From NCBI RefSeq assembly GCF_001922585.1, contig NZ_MRBS01000004.1:124001-188000 (forward strand): DNA of 64,000 bases, written 5' to 3'. The stretch's first letter is position 1, and each line of letters starts with the position of its first letter. Shown piece by piece: positions 19,203 through 31,771 of the stretch. The DNA comes from Pantoea sp. 1.19. Lineage in GTDB: Bacteria; Pseudomonadota; Gammaproteobacteria; Enterobacterales; Enterobacteriaceae. The position numbers and the translations under genes were made by a program. The notes under the pieces are model-generated. The model saw only the letters and a program-made list of their open reading frames with translations. It did not search any database and was not told the origin of the DNA.

Positions 19203-20670
19203 GTTGTTCCTCTTCGTTTTTTTGCGGCTGCAATTTTTGTTCTGCCAGTTTGCGCGCGATCTTGCCGATATTACCCGCTCCCTGGACGAGGATCAGATCG
19301 TTACCGGTCAGGGTCGGCGCCAGCATATCGGCGATCGCCTCGTGATCCGGCACGAGGATCGGATCGACTTTGCCGCGGCCGCGAATCGTGCGGCATAGCG
19401 AGCGGCTGTCGGCCCCGGCGATCGGCGCTTCACCCGCCGGATACACATCCAGCATCAGCAGCACATCCACCTGCGACAGCACGTTTGCGAAATCGTCGTA
19501 CAGGTCACGGGTGCGCGTGTAGCGATGGGGCTGGAAAACCATCACCAGATTTTTATCCGGCCAGCCGGCGCGGGCGGCTTTAATCGTCACGTCGACCTCT
19601 GTGGGGTGATGGCCGTAGTCATCCACCAGCATCGCGCTACCGGCTTTCCCGTTCACCGGCAGCAGCGGGAAGTCACCGAGGTGATCGAAACGACGCCCGG
19701 TTCCCTGGAACTGGCTCAGCGCGCTGAGGATCTCCTCATCGTCAATGCCCTCTTCGGTCGCCACCGCCACCGCCGCCGCCGCGTTCAGGGCGTTGTGACG
19801 CCCCGGCGCGTTCAGCGTGACGCACATCGGTGCTTTATCCTGACGGATCAGGGTAAAGTGCCCCTGCGCTCCGCGCTGCTCGTAGTGTTCGATTCGCACA
19901 TCAGCATCGTCGCTAAAGCCGTAGGTGGTGACGTGTCGGCCTACGCGCGGCAGCAGCTCGCGGATCACCGTATCGTCCACGCACAGCACTGCGCGACCGT
20001 AAAACGGCAGATTGTGCAGAAAGTTAATGAACGTCTGCTTCAGGTTCTCAAAATCGCCCTGATAGGTATCCATGTGATCCGCTTCGATATTGGTCACGAT
20101 CGCCACCATCGGCTGCAGGTGCAGGAACGACGCATCGCTTTCGTCCGCTTCGGCAATCAGATAGCGGCTGCTGCCGAGGCGCGCATGGGTGCCCGCCGCC
20201 TTCACCAGCCCCCCGTTAACAAAAGTCGGATCGAGTCCGCCCTCGGCGTAAATGCTGGCGACCATCGCCGTGGTGGTGGTTTTTCCGTGGGTACCGGCTA
20301 CGGCAATACCGTGGCGGAATCGCATCAGCTCTGCCAGCATCTCTGCGCGACGGATCACCGGGACGCGCGCTTCCCGCGCCGCAACGATCTCCGGGTTGTC
20401 CGCTGAAATGGCGGTAGACACCACCACCACGCTGGCATCCTTCACATTTTCCGCCCGGTGATGGTAGTAAATCGTCGCGCCCAGCGCGCTCAGGTGCTGC
20501 GTTACCGCGTTGGGGGCCAAATCGGAACCGCTAATGGCGTACCCTTCATTCGCCAACACTTCGGCAATACCGCCCATGCCGGCACCGCCGATGCCAACAA
20601 AGTGAATGTGCCGGACGCGACGCATCTCGGGCACGATAGAACGCAGTTTTGCCAGTTGTTGTGTATTCAT
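19195..20670 (-). CDS. murC: UDP-N-acetylmuramate--L-alanine ligase MurC
   Basis: First Mur ligase, 491 aa, which adds L-Ala to UDP-MurNAc. It has an N-terminal Rossmann-like motif [17 protein letters not shown], the central ATP site [11 protein letters not shown] and the C-terminal [13 protein letters not shown] block. It follows murG after 42 bases and overlaps ddlB at its 3' end. Confidence 0.99.
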   Translation of the reverse strand: MNTQQLAKLRSIVPEMRRVRHIHFVGIGGAGMGGIAEVLANEGYAISGSDLAPNAVTQHLSALGATIYYHHRAENVKDASVVVVSTAISADNPEIVAAREARVPVIRRAEMLAELMRFRHGIAVAGTHGKTTTTAMVASIYAEGGLDPTFVNGGLVKAAGTHARLGSSRYLIAEADESDASFLHLQPMVAIVTNIEADHMDTYQGDFENLKQTFINFLHNLPFYGRAVLCVDDTVIRELLPRVGRHVTTYGFSDDADVRIEHYEQRGAQGHFTLIRQDKAPMCVTLNAPGRHNALNAAAAVAVATEEGIDDEEILSALSQFQGTGRRFDHLGDFPLLPVNGKAGSAMLVDDYGHHPTEVDVTIKAARAGWPDKNLVMVFQPHRYTRTRDLYDDFANVLSQVDVLLMLDVYPAGEAPIAGADSRSLCRTIRGRGKVDPILVPDHEAIADMLAPTLTGNDLILVQGAGNIGKIARKLAEQKLQPQKNEEEQHG

Positions 20671-20712
20671 CTCGTCGTCTGTTCCCGGGCGGGCTGAGCC
20701 CTGCCCTTACTA

Positions 20713-21771
20713 TTACAATGCGGCACGCGTAATCGCTTCGGCGACGCGTTCGGTCGCATCCGGAATGGCTACCGCACGCGCCTTTTCAGCCATCGCCAGC
20801 AGCGTGGGGCGATCCCAGCCGGCCAGTGTGTCCGCCACAACCGCCGCGTTAAACTGCGGCTGCTCATAAATTTTTGCCGCTCCGGCCTGCTCCAGCGGCA
20901 AAGCATTCCAGTACTGCTGACGATCTTTATGCTGAAACGGCACGAGGATCGCCGGCAAACCGGCGGCGGCCACTTCGCTGACGGTCAGCGCGCCGGAGCG
21001 GCACACCACCACGTCGGCCCACGCATAGGCCGCGGCCATGTCGTCAATAAATTCGGCCACCCGATGTCCGTGCTGCCCGACGGCGTCATAGGCCGCCTGC
21101 ACCGACGGAAGATTGCCTTTCCCTACCTGATGCCAGAGGGTGATTTTATCACCCAGACGGGCCGCCACGTCCGGAAGTGTCTGATTTAGCACGCGAGCCC
21201 CCTGACTGCCGCCAATCACCAGCACCCGAATCGGGCCATCGCGATCGGCCAGCCGCACGGCCGGCAGCGGCAGCGCCAGCACGTCGGTGCGCACCGGGTT
21301 ACCTACCACCGCCGCGCGGCGGAAGGCTCCGGGAAAGGCCTGCATGACCGTCGTGGCAATTTTCGCCAGCCATTTATTGGTCAGGCCGGCGATACCGTTC
21401 TGCTCGTGCAGGACCACCGGGATACCGCAGCTCCACGCCGCCAGGCCACCGGGTCCGGAGACGTAGCCGCCCATCCCGAGTACCGCATCCGGTTTCCACG
21501 CTTTCAGGATCGCGCGCGCCTGACGTACCGCCTGAAAAATGCGCACTGGCGCGGCCAGCAGCGCCAGAATGCCCTTACCGCGCAGTCCGCTGATGCGGAT
21601 AAAATCAATCCCGATACCGTGCTTCGGCACCAGATCGGCCTCCATGCGATCGGCCGTCCCCAGCCAGCGCACTTCCCAGCCTTGCGCCATCAGGTAATGC
21701 GCCACGGCCAGTCCGGGAAACACATGCCCGCCGGTGCCGCCCGCCATGACCATCAATCGCTTGCCACTCAT
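20713..21771 (-). CDS. murG: Lipid II synthase MurG
   Basis: GT28 glycosyltransferase of 352 aa. It transfers GlcNAc from UDP-GlcNAc to lipid I on the inner face of the cytoplasmic membrane. The glycine-rich loops are [18 protein letters not shown] at the N-terminus and GGSQGAR near the middle. The C-domain donor site has [19 protein letters not shown]. It starts 2 bases after ftsW. Confidence 0.98.
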   Translation of the reverse strand: MSGKRLMVMAGGTGGHVFPGLAVAHYLMAQGWEVRWLGTADRMEADLVPKHGIGIDFIRISGLRGKGILALLAAPVRIFQAVRQARAILKAWKPDAVLGMGGYVSGPGGLAAWSCGIPVVLHEQNGIAGLTNKWLAKIATTVMQAFPGAFRRAAVVGNPVRTDVLALPLPAVRLADRDGPIRVLVIGGSQGARVLNQTLPDVAARLGDKITLWHQVGKGNLPSVQAAYDAVGQHGHRVAEFIDDMAAAYAWADVVVCRSGALTVSEVAAAGLPAILVPFQHKDRQQYWNALPLEQAGAAKIYEQPQFNAAVVADTLAGWDRPTLLAMAEKARAVAIPDATERVAEAITRAAL

Positions 21772-21773
21772 CC

Positions 21774-22979
21774 TTACCTCGCGAACGCCTGGGCTTTTGC
21801 CAGGCGCGTTTCATAATCTATGCGTAACAACAACACGATGGCCGTCGACATAATGATCAGGCTCGATCCGCCGTAGCTGATAAGCGGCAGCGTCAGCCCT
21901 TTGGTCGGCAGCATACCGGCGGCGGCGCCAACGTTGACCAGCGCCTGAAAACTAAACCAGACGCCAATTGAGCAGGCCAGAAAACCGGAAAACCGCTGGT
22001 CAATTTCCAGCGCGCGGCGGCCAATCGACATCGCGCGAAAAGCGACGAAGAATACCATTAACAAGGCGAAAACCACACCGATATAACCCAGTTCCTCGCC
22101 GATAATCGAGAAGATAAAATCGGTGTGCGCCTCCGGCAAATACTCCAGTTTTTGCACCGAATTTCCCAGCCCCTGCCCCCACACTTCACCGCGGCCAAAG
22201 GCCATCAGGGATTGCGTCAGCTGATAGCCGCTCCCGAAAGGATCGTCCCACGGATTGAGGAACGAGGTGACGCGGCGCATACGGTAAGGCTCTGCAATAA
22301 TCAGTAACACAACGGCAAAGATGCCGGAGCCGATAATCGCCAGAAACTGCCACAGTTTGGCACCAGCAAGGAACAGCATCGCCAGCGTGGTGACGAACAG
22401 CACCACCACCGTACCAAGATCCGGCTGGGCCAGCAGCAGTACCGCCAGCACCACCATCACGCCCATCGGTTTGCAAAAGCCCCAGAAGTTATTACGCACC
22501 TCTTCTACCTTGCGTACCAGATAGCTGGCGAGGTAGCAGAACAGCGACAGTTTAGAGAGCTCCGCCGGCTGAATACGCAGCGGGCCCAGCGCGATCCAGC
22601 GCGAGGCGCCGTTGACCGAACTGCCCACCACCAGCACGATCAGCAGCATGATCACCGAGATCAGCAGCATAATGTTGCTGTAGCGCTGCCAGACATCCAT
22701 TGGTATACGCAGCGTCACCAGCGACAGGGCGAACGCCAGGCCAAGATAGAAAGCATCGCGCTTGGCGAAGAAGAACGGATCTTCCTGCAGCCGCTGCCCT
22801 ACCGGCATGGAAGCCGAAGTCACCATCACAAAGCCGACGATCGCCAGGGCAAAAGTCATCCACAGTAGCTTACGGTCATACAGCACCAGCGAGTTGGCAT
22901 CGCCGTCGCGTGTGCCCATCACCCAAGTCCTGGCGCGGGCAGATAGCCAGTTCAGCACCCCCAGCCCCGGCATCTTCAT
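21774..22979 (-). CDS. ftsW: SEDS peptidoglycan polymerase FtsW
   Basis: Multi-pass septal glycosyltransferase of 401 aa that works with FtsI. It shows about ten hydrophobic helices, the SEDS blocks [18 protein letters not shown] and [17 protein letters not shown], and the end [18 protein letters not shown]. The N-terminus is about 8 residues shorter than in E. coli. Its ATG overlaps the murD stop by 4 bases. Confidence 0.98.
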   Translation of the reverse strand: MKMPGLGVLNWLSARARTWVMGTRDGDANSLVLYDRKLLWMTFALAIVGFVMVTSASMPVGQRLQEDPFFFAKRDAFYLGLAFALSLVTLRIPMDVWQRYSNIMLLISVIMLLIVLVVGSSVNGASRWIALGPLRIQPAELSKLSLFCYLASYLVRKVEEVRNNFWGFCKPMGVMVVLAVLLLAQPDLGTVVVLFVTTLAMLFLAGAKLWQFLAIIGSGIFAVVLLIIAEPYRMRRVTSFLNPWDDPFGSGYQLTQSLMAFGRGEVWGQGLGNSVQKLEYLPEAHTDFIFSIIGEELGYIGVVFALLMVFFVAFRAMSIGRRALEIDQRFSGFLACSIGVWFSFQALVNVGAAAGMLPTKGLTLPLISYGGSSLIIMSTAIVLLLRIDYETRLAKAQAFAR

Positions 22980-24283
22980 GCGCCTAACTCCTGTGCCAGC
23001 TGGGCAAACTGCTCGCCGCGCTGCTCAAAATTCTTAAACTGATCGAGGCTGGCACAGGCCGGGGACAGCAACACCATATCGCCGGGTTGCACCTGCGCGG
23101 CGATCTGGCGCATGGCGTCTGCGAGGGTATCGGTCTGCGTCGCTGCGTCCGGCCGCAGCGCCGCCAGCGCCGCGCGATCGCGGCCAAAACAGAACAGGCG
23201 CACTTTATCGCCCTGCAGCCAGCGCGCCAGCGGAGTAAAGTCAGCCGATTTGCCGTCTCCTCCCAGCAGCAGCCATAGCGTGCCCGCCACCTGTAAACCG
23301 TTTAGCGCCGCTTCGGTGCTGCCGACGTTGGTGGCTTTTGAATCATTGATCCAACGTACACCGCGTGCTTCATACACCTGCTGAAAGCGGTGCGGTAAGC
23401 CGCGAAAGGTGTGCAGCGCACGCAGCGCACCCTCACGCGCTACGCCGACCGCGTCCGCCAGCGCCAGCGCCGCCAGCGCATTGGTATAGTTATGCTGGCC
23501 AACCAGCTTCAACGCGTCGACCGGCAGCAGCGCCTCACCGTGCGCCTCAAGCCAGCCATCGCGCAGGCGGTAATCGCCCTGAGCAATGCCAAAGCTCACC
23601 GCCCGGCCGCGCTGATCGCGCAGCGGCTGAGTCAGGGGATCGTCTGCGTTGCTGACGCACACCGCGGCGCGGTCATAAATGCGCAGCTTGGCAGCGCGAT
23701 ACTGCTGCATCCCCAGCGGATAGCGATCCATATGATCTTCGCTCACGTTCAGCACGGTGGCCGCCGCCGCACGCAGCGTCGAGGTGGTTTCAAGCTGGAA
23801 GCTGGAGAGTTCCAGCACGTAGATATCGGCCGGCTGCTTCAGCAGGCTCAGCGCCGGCAGGCCAATGTTGCCGCCAACGCCGGCTTTCAGCCCGGCGGCC
23901 CGAACCATCTCGCCCACCAGCGTGGTGACGGTGCTCTTGCCGTTGGAGCCGGTGATCGCCACGATCGGCTGCTGCGCCTCGCGGCAAAACAGTTCGATAT
24001 CGCCAACGATCTCTACTCCCGCTGCCGCCGCGGCCGCCAGCGCGGGGTGGCTGAGGGCCATTCCCGGGCTGGCGACAATCAGATCGGCGGTCAGCAGCCA
24101 TTCTTCATGGAGCGAACCGGTCCAGCGCTCCACGCTGACCGGCAGCCGATCAAGGCCCGGGGGCGACACGCGGGTATCCAGCACCCGCGGCACCACACCG
24201 CGCGAGAGGAAGAAATCAACACAGGAGAGGCCAGTTAGGCCCAGCCCGATGATGACCACTTTTTTACCCTGATAGTCAGCCAT
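22976..24283 (-). CDS. murD: UDP-MurNAc-L-Ala--D-glutamate ligase MurD
   Basis: Second Mur ligase, 435 aa. It has an N-terminal uracil-binding domain ([17 protein letters not shown]), the ATP loop [13 protein letters not shown], the central [11 protein letters not shown] block and a C-terminal domain ending in [22 protein letters not shown], a MurD signature. It lies 2 bases after mraY and overlaps ftsW. Confidence 0.99.
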   Translation of the reverse strand: MADYQGKKVVIIGLGLTGLSCVDFFLSRGVVPRVLDTRVSPPGLDRLPVSVERWTGSLHEEWLLTADLIVASPGMALSHPALAAAAAAGVEIVGDIELFCREAQQPIVAITGSNGKSTVTTLVGEMVRAAGLKAGVGGNIGLPALSLLKQPADIYVLELSSFQLETTSTLRAAAATVLNVSEDHMDRYPLGMQQYRAAKLRIYDRAAVCVSNADDPLTQPLRDQRGRAVSFGIAQGDYRLRDGWLEAHGEALLPVDALKLVGQHNYTNALAALALADAVGVAREGALRALHTFRGLPHRFQQVYEARGVRWINDSKATNVGSTEAALNGLQVAGTLWLLLGGDGKSADFTPLARWLQGDKVRLFCFGRDRAALAALRPDAATQTDTLADAMRQIAAQVQPGDMVLLSPACASLDQFKNFEQRGEQFAQLAQELGA

Positions 24284-24285
24284 GA

Positions 24286-25368
24286 TTAACGTACCTTCAG
24301 CGTGGCCAGGCCAATCAGCACCAGCATCAGTGAGATAATCCAGAAGCGCACAATCACGCGCGGTTCCGGCCAGCCTTTTAATTCGTAATGGTGATGAATC
24401 GGCGCCATGCGGAAGATGCGCTGACCGCGCAGCTTAAATGAGCCGACCTGCAGAATCACCGACAGGGTCTCAACCACAAACACTCCACCCATGATCACCA
24501 GCAGAAACTCCTGGCGCAGCAGCACGGCGATAGTGCCCAGCGCGCCGCCCAGCGCCAGCGAACCGACGTCGCCCATAAACACCTGTGCTGGATAGGTGTT
24601 AAACCACAGGAAGCCCAGCCCGGCACCCACGATGGCGGTACAGACAATCACCAGCTCCCCCGCGTGGCGCAGATAGGGAATGTGCAGGTATTCGGCAAAC
24701 TTGACGTTCCCCGTCGCCCAGGCGACCAGCGCAAAACCGGCGGCGACGAACACCGTCGGCATGATGGCCAGACCGTCCAGTCCGTCGGTCAGGTTCACCG
24801 CATTACTGGTACCCACAATCACGAAGTAGGCCAACAGCAGATAAAGCAGCCCCAGCTGCGGCATGATGTCTTTGAAAAAGGGCACGACCAGCTGGGTCGC
24901 CGGGGTGTCTTTACCAATGGCATACATGGCAAAAGCGACGCCCAGCGCAATCACCGATTGCCAGAAGTATTTCCAGCGGGCGATCAGCCCGCGGGTGTCC
25001 TTGCGCACCACTTTGCGGTAGTCATCAACAAAGCCCACGATGCCATACCCAATCAGCACCACCAGCACGCACCAGACGTAAGGATTTGATGGATAGGCCC
25101 ACAGCAGTACCGACACGGTGATGGAGGTCAGGATCAGGATGCCACCCATGGTTGGCGTCCCGCGCTTACTGAAGTGCGACTCCGGACCGTCGTTACGTAC
25201 CACCTGACCGAAGGACATCTCCTGCAGGCGGGCGATCAGCCGCGGTCCCAGCCACAGCGAAATAAACAGGGCGGTCAGCAGGCTGACGATGGCGCGAAAC
25301 GTCAGATAGGAAAAGACGTTGAAGCCAGAATAAAACGCGACCAGATGCTCGGCCAGCCAGACTAACAT
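24286..25368 (-). CDS. mraY: Phospho-MurNAc-pentapeptide translocase MraY
   Basis: Integral membrane enzyme of 360 aa, about ten helices, that makes lipid I on undecaprenyl phosphate. It has the conserved catalytic aspartates in FVDDYRKV and LTDGLDGLA, the [14 protein letters not shown] block and the cytoplasmic histidine run [15 protein letters not shown]. Its start overlaps the murF stop by 7 bases. Confidence 0.99.
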   Translation of the reverse strand: MLVWLAEHLVAFYSGFNVFSYLTFRAIVSLLTALFISLWLGPRLIARLQEMSFGQVVRNDGPESHFSKRGTPTMGGILILTSITVSVLLWAYPSNPYVWCVLVVLIGYGIVGFVDDYRKVVRKDTRGLIARWKYFWQSVIALGVAFAMYAIGKDTPATQLVVPFFKDIMPQLGLLYLLLAYFVIVGTSNAVNLTDGLDGLAIMPTVFVAAGFALVAWATGNVKFAEYLHIPYLRHAGELVIVCTAIVGAGLGFLWFNTYPAQVFMGDVGSLALGGALGTIAVLLRQEFLLVIMGGVFVVETLSVILQVGSFKLRGQRIFRMAPIHHHYELKGWPEPRVIVRFWIISLMLVLIGLATLKVR

Positions 25369-26720
25369 GACCCTTTCTCCTGTAAGGCTTGTACTACCTG
25401 CTCCATGGCGGCACTACGAGACCCTTTAACTAAAATGGTGGCTTGTGAATGTTCGGCCAGCAGCTGGCGAACGCGTGCGGTCAGCGCCGCTTTATCGCAA
25501 AAATGTTCACCGCAGCCGCTGGCGTCGCTCAGATGCTGACTCAGACTGCCCACGCTCAGCACCCGGTCGATACCGGCGTCGCGCGCGGCCTCTCCCACCT
25601 GGCGGTGGCAATCGACGGCGTCCTGACCCAGTTCGCCCATATCGCCCACCACCATCACCCGATGGCCCGGCATCTCTGCCAGCACGCGGGCGGCGGCAAT
25701 CATCGAACCGACGTTAGCGTTGTAGCTATCGTCCAGCAGCAGCTGGTCGTTGGTGAGTGGGATTGGAAACAGCCGGCCCGGCACCGCCTGCAGCGTCGCC
25801 AGCCCGGCGGCAATCACGCCGAGCGGCGCGCCAACCGACAGCGCCAGCGCGGCGGCCGCCAGCGCATTCGCAATGTTGTGGCGCCCGGGCAGCGGCAGCG
25901 TGATCGCCACCTCGCCCTGCGGAGTGCACAGGGTAAACTGCGTACCCGCCACGCTAAAGCGCACATCGCGGGCGTGGAATTCCGCCTGTGGATTGTCCGG
26001 CGCAAAGCGCCACAACCGCTTGTCGGCAAACTTCGGCTGCCAGTTTGGCAGATCGTTGCTGTCAAGATTGACGATCGCCGTTCCGCCAGCGGGCAGGCCG
26101 TCAAAGATTTCGCCTTTGGCCCTGGCGACGCCGGCCAGCGAGCCAAAGCCCTCCAGGTGCGCCGCAGCCAGGTTATTGACCAGCGCGGTCTCCGGGCGGG
26201 TTAGCGACGTGGTCCAGGCGATTTCTCCCTGGTGGTTAGCTCCCAGCTCAATCACCGCGAAGCGGTGGGCCGGCGTGAGGCGCAGCAGCGTCAGCGGCAC
26301 GCCGATATCATTATTCAGGTTGCCGGCGGTATACAGGGTCTCACCGCACTGACGCAGAATCGCCGCGGTCATCTCTTTGACCGACGTTTTGCCGGACGAT
26401 CCGGTCAGCGCCACGACCCGGGCCGCAGACTGCTGACGCACCCAGGCGCTGAGCAGTCCCAGGGCGTGACGCGTATCGGCGACAATCACCTGCGGTACGG
26501 ATACCTGTAAGTGCTTACTGACCAGTAGCGCCGCGGAGCCGTTGGCGATGGCATCACCCACGAAATCATGGGCATCAAAGCGATCGCCCTTAAGCGCGAT
26601 AAACAGGGCCCCGGCCGATGCCTTCCGCGTATCGGTGGTGACCGCGTCGACGGTCAGGTCGCTGCCGACCAGCGTTCCCTGAACGACGGCGGCCAGCGTG
26701 CTCAGTGACAGCGCAATCAT
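25362..26720 (-). CDS. murF: UDP-MurNAc-tripeptide--D-Ala-D-Ala ligase MurF
   Basis: Last cytoplasmic Mur ligase, 452 aa, which adds the D-Ala-D-Ala made by Ddl. The ATP loop is [11 protein letters not shown]. The [13 protein letters not shown] block and [13 protein letters not shown] are family signatures. It overlaps murE by 4 bases and mraY by 7, inside a tightly coupled run. Confidence 0.99.
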   Translation of the reverse strand: MIALSLSTLAAVVQGTLVGSDLTVDAVTTDTRKASAGALFIALKGDRFDAHDFVGDAIANGSAALLVSKHLQVSVPQVIVADTRHALGLLSAWVRQQSAARVVALTGSSGKTSVKEMTAAILRQCGETLYTAGNLNNDIGVPLTLLRLTPAHRFAVIELGANHQGEIAWTTSLTRPETALVNNLAAAHLEGFGSLAGVARAKGEIFDGLPAGGTAIVNLDSNDLPNWQPKFADKRLWRFAPDNPQAEFHARDVRFSVAGTQFTLCTPQGEVAITLPLPGRHNIANALAAAALALSVGAPLGVIAAGLATLQAVPGRLFPIPLTNDQLLLDDSYNANVGSMIAAARVLAEMPGHRVMVVGDMGELGQDAVDCHRQVGEAARDAGIDRVLSVGSLSQHLSDASGCGEHFCDKAALTARVRQLLAEHSQATILVKGSRSAAMEQVVQALQEKGSC

Positions 26721-28198
26721 GCCATCACCCCCAGCAGACGCGCGACGGTATCGCGGTCCGAGTAGTCCAGTCGACGCTGGCCAATAATTTGGTAATCTTC
26801 ATGCCCCTTCCCGGCCACCAGAACGATATCATCTGGCTGTGCCTGCATTACCGCGTTAGTAACCGCTTGCGCACGCCCGGATACGACGCGCGCGCGCCCC
26901 GGATCCAGCAGGCCGCTGAGGATATCGCTCACGATGGCCGCCGGATCCTCACTGCGCGGGTTGTCATCGGTAATGACCGTGATATCCGCAAACTGCTCGG
27001 CAATGGCTCCCATTAGTGGGCGCTTACCTTTATCACGATCGCCGCCGCAGCCAAATACGCACCACAGCTTACCTTTACAGTGCAGGCGAGCGGCCTGCAG
27101 CGCTTTTTCCAACGCGTCCGGCGTGTGGGCATAATCCACCACTACCGCCGGTTTACCCGCAGCGCTAAAGACCTCCATGCGGCCGCACACCGGCTGCAGC
27201 TGGCTGCCGCTGGCAATCAGCCGCGCCAGCGGATACCCCAGGGCCAGCAGCGTGGCCAGCGCCACCAGCAGGTTGCTGACGTTGAATGCGCCCATCAGGC
27301 GGCTCTCAATACGTCCGTCCCCCCAGCTGGAGCGGAAATCAATGGTCGCACCGCCGTCGTGCCAGGCGACGTGAGTGGCCTTCAGCCAGCGGCCCGTTTC
27401 CGGCAGCGTCGCTTCCAGACTGACCGCCACCGCATCCGGCAGCTTCGCCAGCCAGCGGCGGCCGGTGTCATCGTCAGCATTGATGATCGCCTGCCCCACC
27501 TGGTGCTCGGCAAACAGCTGCCACTTCGCCGCCTCATAGGCGGCCATATCACCGTGATAGTCCAGATGATCGCGGCTGAGGTTGGTAAAGGCGGCGGCGG
27601 CAAAGGGCAGCGCCGCAACGCGGTGCTGCACCAGACCGTGCGAAGAGACCTCCATCGCCGTCAGGGTGGCGCCCTGCGCGCGCAGCTGATTCAGCTCATG
27701 CTGCACGTCGACCGCCGACCCTGTCGTGTTTTCACTCGGCACCAGTCGTCCATACAGGCCGTTGCCAACCGTTCCCATCACCGCGCCGGTCTCTCCGAGC
27801 AGCTGAGCCCACTGCGCCAGCAGCTGGGTGGTGGTGGTTTTGCCGTTCGTGCCGGTGACGCCAATCAGCGTCATCTGTTCTGCCGGCTGTTGATAAAAGC
27901 GGCCGGCTAAGGCCGATAAGCGCTGCGGCAGCTGCGCCAGCCAGATGACCGGCACACCATGCTCTTCGGTGATCTCACCGTCGTGGCGCTCACCGTCGGC
28001 CTCGGCTATCACCGCCGCGGCGCCCTGAGCAATTGCCTGCGGAATAAAACCGCGTCCGTCCAGCCGATGGCCTTTCAGCGCGACAAACAGGTCACCTGAC
28101 GCCACCTGACGGCTGTCGAGGGTCATCTCCCGCAGCGCGCGCGCGGGCACGTTGGTGACCCAGGGCCCCACCAGGTCGCGTAGATTACGATCGATCAC
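26717..28198 (-). CDS. murE: UDP-MurNAc-L-Ala-D-Glu--meso-diaminopimelate ligase MurE
   Basis: Third Mur ligase, 493 aa from a GTG start that aligns with the E. coli start. The ATP loop is [15 protein letters not shown]. The stretch DDNPRSEDP carries the DNPR motif that selects meso-DAP over lysine, in keeping with a Gram-negative wall and with lysA elsewhere in this window. It overlaps the ftsI 3' end by 14 bases. Confidence 0.99.
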   Translation of the reverse strand: MIDRNLRDLVGPWVTNVPARALREMTLDSRQVASGDLFVALKGHRLDGRGFIPQAIAQGAAAVIAEADGERHDGEITEEHGVPVIWLAQLPQRLSALAGRFYQQPAEQMTLIGVTGTNGKTTTTQLLAQWAQLLGETGAVMGTVGNGLYGRLVPSENTTGSAVDVQHELNQLRAQGATLTAMEVSSHGLVQHRVAALPFAAAAFTNLSRDHLDYHGDMAAYEAAKWQLFAEHQVGQAIINADDDTGRRWLAKLPDAVAVSLEATLPETGRWLKATHVAWHDGGATIDFRSSWGDGRIESRLMGAFNVSNLLVALATLLALGYPLARLIASGSQLQPVCGRMEVFSAAGKPAVVVDYAHTPDALEKALQAARLHCKGKLWCVFGCGGDRDKGKRPLMGAIAEQFADITVITDDNPRSEDPAAIVSDILSGLLDPGRARVVSGRAQAVTNAVMQAQPDDIVLVAGKGHEDYQIIGQRRLDYSDRDTVARLLGVMA

Positions 28199-29948
28199 CG
28201 GGTACCTCTTTTCTGTTCGTTACCATGTCGTTTTCGTTGACCGGCAGCGCATCCGGCTCGATATTCATCGTGCGTAATACGCCGCCCATGATGGCGCCAA
28301 ATACCGGTGCGGATACCGCACCACCGTAGTATTTCCCGCCTTGCGGATCGTTGATCACCACCACCAGTGAGAAGCGCGGATGACTGGCTGGCGCAACTCC
28401 TGCGGTATAAGCGATATATTTGTTTTCATAGCGGCCATCGGCGCCGACTTTCTTTGCCGTACCGGTTTTGATTGCGATGCGGTAGCCTTTGATCGCCGCC
28501 TTCACGCCGCCGCCGCCGGGCAGAGCGACACTCTCCATCATGTGCATCACGGTACGCACGACGCTCTCCTGGAAAATACGCTCTCCGGGAACCGGCGGAT
28601 CCACTTTAGTGATAGAAAGCGGGCGGTAAATGCCGTAGCTGCCAATCGTGGCGTAGACACGCGCTAACTGTAACGGGGTTACCATTAGCCCGTAGCCGAA
28701 AGAGAAGGTGGCCCTCTCTATGTCAGACCACCGTTGTTTTTGAGGATATCTGCCACTGCTTTCTCCGACCAACCCCAAATTGGTCGCTTTTCCCAAGCCA
28801 AAGCGCGAGTAAGTGTCTACCAGCGCTGAGGAGGGCATCGCTAACGCGAGGCGGGACACCCCGACGTTACTCGATTTCTGTAGTACTCCGGTCAGGGTCA
28901 ATTCGCTATAGCGCGCCACGTCTTTGATTTCGTGACCGTTAATACGGAAAGGAACGGTATTGAGCACCGAGTTTTCGCGCACCACGCCGCGCTGTAGCGC
29001 GGTCATTACCACCATCGGTTTTACCGTCGAGCCGGGTTCGAAGATGTCGGTAATGGCGCGGTTACGCATCACGTCTTTCGGCGTACCACTGTAGTTATTC
29101 GGGTTGTAAGCCGGGCTGTTGGCCATCGCGAGGATTTCACCGGTGCTCACATCAACCAGCACCGCGGTACCCGACACCGCTTTATTAAACGCCACCGCGT
29201 TGTTCAGCTCGCGATACACCAGCGCCTGCAGGCGTTCATCAATGCTCAAGGCCAGATTGTGGGCTGCCTGACTATCGACCGAAGAGATATCTTCAATCAC
29301 CCGGCCATAGCGATCCTTACGCACGGTACGTTCGCCAGGTTGACCGGTCAGCCAGCGGTCAAAGCTCTTCTCCACGCCCTCAATGCCCTCGCCATCAATG
29401 TTGGTAAAGCCAATCAGGTGGGAGGTGACCGACCCCGCCGGGTAGTAGCGGCGCGACTCTTCACGCAGGTGCACGCCGGGCAGCTTCAACTTTTTGATAT
29501 AGTCGCCGACCTGCGGGTTAACCTGACGGGCCAGATAGATAAAGCGGCCCTTGGGGTTGACGTTCACTTTCGCCGCAATCTGATCCAGTGGGATATTCAG
29601 CGCATCGGAGAGTGCCTGCCAGCGGCTGTCTACGGTAATACCGCCGTGGTCGTGCAGCTCTTTCGGATCCGCCCAGATGGCGTTAACCGGTACGCTGACC
29701 GCCAGCGGGCGCCCGGCGCGATCGGTTATCATGCCGCGCGCGGTGGGCACAGCCTGTACGCGCAGCGAGCGCATATCTCCTTCGCGCACCAGCTTGTCGG
29801 GATTGATCACCTGAAGCCAGGCCGCGCGCGCCAGCAGTCCCAGCAGCGCGAGTAAAATACAGCCGCAGAGCAACGCAAAACGCCAGCTCACAAAGCTGGC
29901 TTTTTCTTCCTGACGTTTAAGCTTAAGAGTCCTTGTCGCCGCTCTCAT
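28185..29948 (-). CDS. ftsI: Septal transpeptidase FtsI (PBP3)
   Basis: Division-specific class B penicillin-binding protein, 587 aa. A cytoplasmic tail and transmembrane helix (about residues 20-42) precede the pedestal domain. The transpeptidase motifs are STVKP (SxxK, serine near 307), SSNVG (SxN) and KTGTA. It lies 15 bases after the ftsL stop. The C-terminal extension beyond NIEPDAL is processed in E. coli. Confidence 0.99.
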   Translation of the reverse strand: MRAATRTLKLKRQEEKASFVSWRFALLCGCILLALLGLLARAAWLQVINPDKLVREGDMRSLRVQAVPTARGMITDRAGRPLAVSVPVNAIWADPKELHDHGGITVDSRWQALSDALNIPLDQIAAKVNVNPKGRFIYLARQVNPQVGDYIKKLKLPGVHLREESRRYYPAGSVTSHLIGFTNIDGEGIEGVEKSFDRWLTGQPGERTVRKDRYGRVIEDISSVDSQAAHNLALSIDERLQALVYRELNNAVAFNKAVSGTAVLVDVSTGEILAMANSPAYNPNNYSGTPKDVMRNRAITDIFEPGSTVKPMVVMTALQRGVVRENSVLNTVPFRINGHEIKDVARYSELTLTGVLQKSSNVGVSRLALAMPSSALVDTYSRFGLGKATNLGLVGESSGRYPQKQRWSDIERATFSFGYGLMVTPLQLARVYATIGSYGIYRPLSITKVDPPVPGERIFQESVVRTVMHMMESVALPGGGGVKAAIKGYRIAIKTGTAKKVGADGRYENKYIAYTAGVAPASHPRFSLVVVINDPQGGKYYGGAVSAPVFGAIMGGVLRTMNIEPDALPVNENDMVTNRKEVPGDRS

Positions 29949-29963
29949 GTGTCATGTGGTTCC

Positions 29964-30284
29964 TTATTGCTGTACCACGATATTTTCCTGGGCCGGGTCG
30001 ACATGCTGCATCTGCAGCTTCTCCGTCGCGTTACGTTCAACACGACTGTGGTCTCCCAGCGCGTTTTCTTCCAGAATCAGGTTGCGCCACTCGATATCTA
30101 ATGCGTCACGCTCCAGTACCAGCTGCTCACGCTCGGCGGTCAGCAGACGCGTGCGGTGGGCGGTGGTCACCACCAGAACCGCAGAGATAAGCACGGCCAG
30201 CGTCAGGATCAGTGGGATCTTGGCATTGCGCATCAAATCACTGCCAATGACCCCCGGCAGACTGTGACGCTCGTTAGCGATCAT
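29964..30284 (-). CDS. ftsL: Divisome protein FtsL
   Basis: Small bitopic protein of 106 aa with a transmembrane helix around residues 22-42 and a periplasmic coiled coil ([26 protein letters not shown]). It forms the FtsQLB complex that activates FtsWI. It is about 15 residues shorter at the N-terminus than E. coli FtsL (121 aa). The ATG overlaps the rsmH stop, which argues that this is the real start. Confidence 0.97.
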   Translation of the reverse strand: MIANERHSLPGVIGSDLMRNAKIPLILTLAVLISAVLVVTTAHRTRLLTAEREQLVLERDALDIEWRNLILEENALGDHSRVERNATEKLQMQHVDPAQENIVVQQ

Positions 30285-31219
30285 CCGACGATCCTTTCGG
30301 CAATACGCAGTACTGAGCTGCGCGCACGCGGATTATCTGCCACTTCCCGCTCGCCCGGCATCATTTTGCCCAGTGCTTTCAGCGTGCGCCCACCGCGGCG
30401 GCTGATCTCTGCCTCGGTCAGCGGGATCCCCGCCGGCAGCTGCGGCCCGCGCGTCTGTTCGCGCATAAAGCGTTTCACGATGCGATCTTCCAGCGAATGG
30501 AAGCTTATCACTGACAGCCGGCCCTCCGGCGCCAGCACCGCCACCGCGCCTTTCAGCGCCTGCTCAATCTCTTCCAACTCGCTGTTGACCCAGATGCGGA
30601 TCGCCTGGAAGCTGCGCGTTGCCGGATGCTTGAACTTGTCTTTCACCGGCATCGCAGCGGCAATCACCTCTGCCAGTACTTTGGTACGCACAATCGGCTC
30701 TTCGCGGTTGCGCTCGACAATCGCCCGGGCAATACGCTTAGCAAAACGCTCTTCGCCAAAGGTTTTCAGCACAAAGGCGATATCGCTCTCTTCCGCCTGC
30801 AGCAGCCATTCGCTGGCCGACAGACCGCGGGTGGGATCCATGCGCATATCCAGCGGGCCATCGCGCATAAAAGAGAAGCCGCGTTCAGCATCATCCAGCT
30901 GCGGTGATGAGACGCCCAGATCCAGCAGCACGCCGTCGATCTTGCCGGCCAGTCCGCGCGCTTCGGCGTACTCCGCCAGCGCTGAAAAGGGGCCGTGAAT
31001 AATGCTGAATCGCGGATCGTCAATCTCTGCGGCGGCGGCTATCGCTTGCGGATCGCGATCGATGGCATAAAGCCGGCCCTGCGGGCCCAGCCGGGAAAGA
31101 ATCAGGCGCGAATGTCCACCGCGCCCGAAAGTCCCGTCAATGTAGATGCCATCAGCTTTGAGGTTCAGTCCATCGACCGCCTCGTCCAACAGCACCGTGC
31201 GGTGCGTAAAATCCTGCAT
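30281..31219 (-). CDS. rsmH: 16S rRNA m4C1402 methyltransferase RsmH
   Basis: SAM-dependent methyltransferase of 312 aa, formerly MraW. It has [32 protein letters not shown] at the N-terminus with the SAM-binding glycines, [20 protein letters not shown], and the C-terminal [15 protein letters not shown]. It acts on the 30S P site. It lies 2 bases after mraZ and overlaps ftsL. Confidence 0.99.
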   Translation of the reverse strand: MQDFTHRTVLLDEAVDGLNLKADGIYIDGTFGRGGHSRLILSRLGPQGRLYAIDRDPQAIAAAAEIDDPRFSIIHGPFSALAEYAEARGLAGKIDGVLLDLGVSSPQLDDAERGFSFMRDGPLDMRMDPTRGLSASEWLLQAEESDIAFVLKTFGEERFAKRIARAIVERNREEPIVRTKVLAEVIAAAMPVKDKFKHPATRSFQAIRIWVNSELEEIEQALKGAVAVLAPEGRLSVISFHSLEDRIVKRFMREQTRGPQLPAGIPLTEAEISRRGGRTLKALGKMMPGEREVADNPRARSSVLRIAERIVG

Positions 31220-31221
31220 AG

Positions 31222-31680
31222 CTATAGCGATAAATCCTGCAAGCGGTCAGAGAGGGGGGTATCGCCCGCGTGTTCCGCGTCGATGTCCTCTTTAACCTGT
31301 TGATACCAGGTCTGCTCATCCCACAGTTCAAACTTATTGAACTGCCCGACCAGCATTACGTGTTTGGTCAGACTGGCATGCTGGCGTAGCGTACTCGCCA
31401 ACAGCAGCCGTCCGGCGCTGTCCATCTGACACTCGCTGGCATGGCCCAGTAACAGCCGCTGCACGCGACGCTCTGACGGGTTCATGCTGGACAGGCGAGC
31501 CAGTTTCTTTTCGATCACTTCCCATTCGGGCAGGGTATACAGCAGCAGACAGGGTTGATGAAGATCAATGGTGCACACCATTTGCCCCAGGGACGATTCG
31601 ATCAGCATATCGCGATAGCGCGTTGGCACTGCCAGGCGACCCTTGCTGTCGAGATTGACTAATGTTGCCCCACGGAACAT
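31222..31680 (-). CDS. mraZ: Transcriptional regulator MraZ
   Basis: First gene of the dcw cluster, 152 aa. It has two SpoVT/AbrB-like MraZ domains, each with a [13 protein letters not shown] / [10 protein letters not shown] motif. MraZ binds repeated TGGGN boxes upstream of itself and represses the cluster. Matching boxes are present at 31700-31734. Confidence 0.99.
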   Translation of the reverse strand: MFRGATLVNLDSKGRLAVPTRYRDMLIESSLGQMVCTIDLHQPCLLLYTLPEWEVIEKKLARLSSMNPSERRVQRLLLGHASECQMDSAGRLLLASTLRQHASLTKHVMLVGQFNKFELWDEQTWYQQVKEDIDAEHAGDTPLSDRLQDLSL

Positions 31681-31699
31681 GCCAGGCTGCCCCCTCAGT

Positions 31700-31734
31700 T
31701 ACCCAAAACCACCACTTTAACCCACATTTTCCCA
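31700..31734 (-). promoter_or_regulatory. MraZ-binding repeats
   Basis: On the - strand, TGGGA, TGGGT and TGGTG occur with starts exactly 10 bases apart, followed by GGGTA at the same period. This is the known MraZ operator layout (5-base boxes, 5-base spacers). The boxes begin at about the predicted start point of the promoter at 31742-31771, well placed for repression. Confidence 0.88.
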
Positions 31735-31741
31735 CGAAAAG

Positions 31742-31771
31742 AGTTTACGGAGCGAAGGAAAACATTGTCAA
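31742..31771 (-). promoter_or_regulatory. Predicted Pmra promoter of the dcw cluster
   Basis: On the - strand, a consensus -35 TTGACA (31771-31766) is separated by 18 bases from a -10 TAAACT (31747-31742). The predicted start is near 31735, directly at the first MraZ box. No other strong hexamer pair is evident between here and mraZ. Confidence 0.75.
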
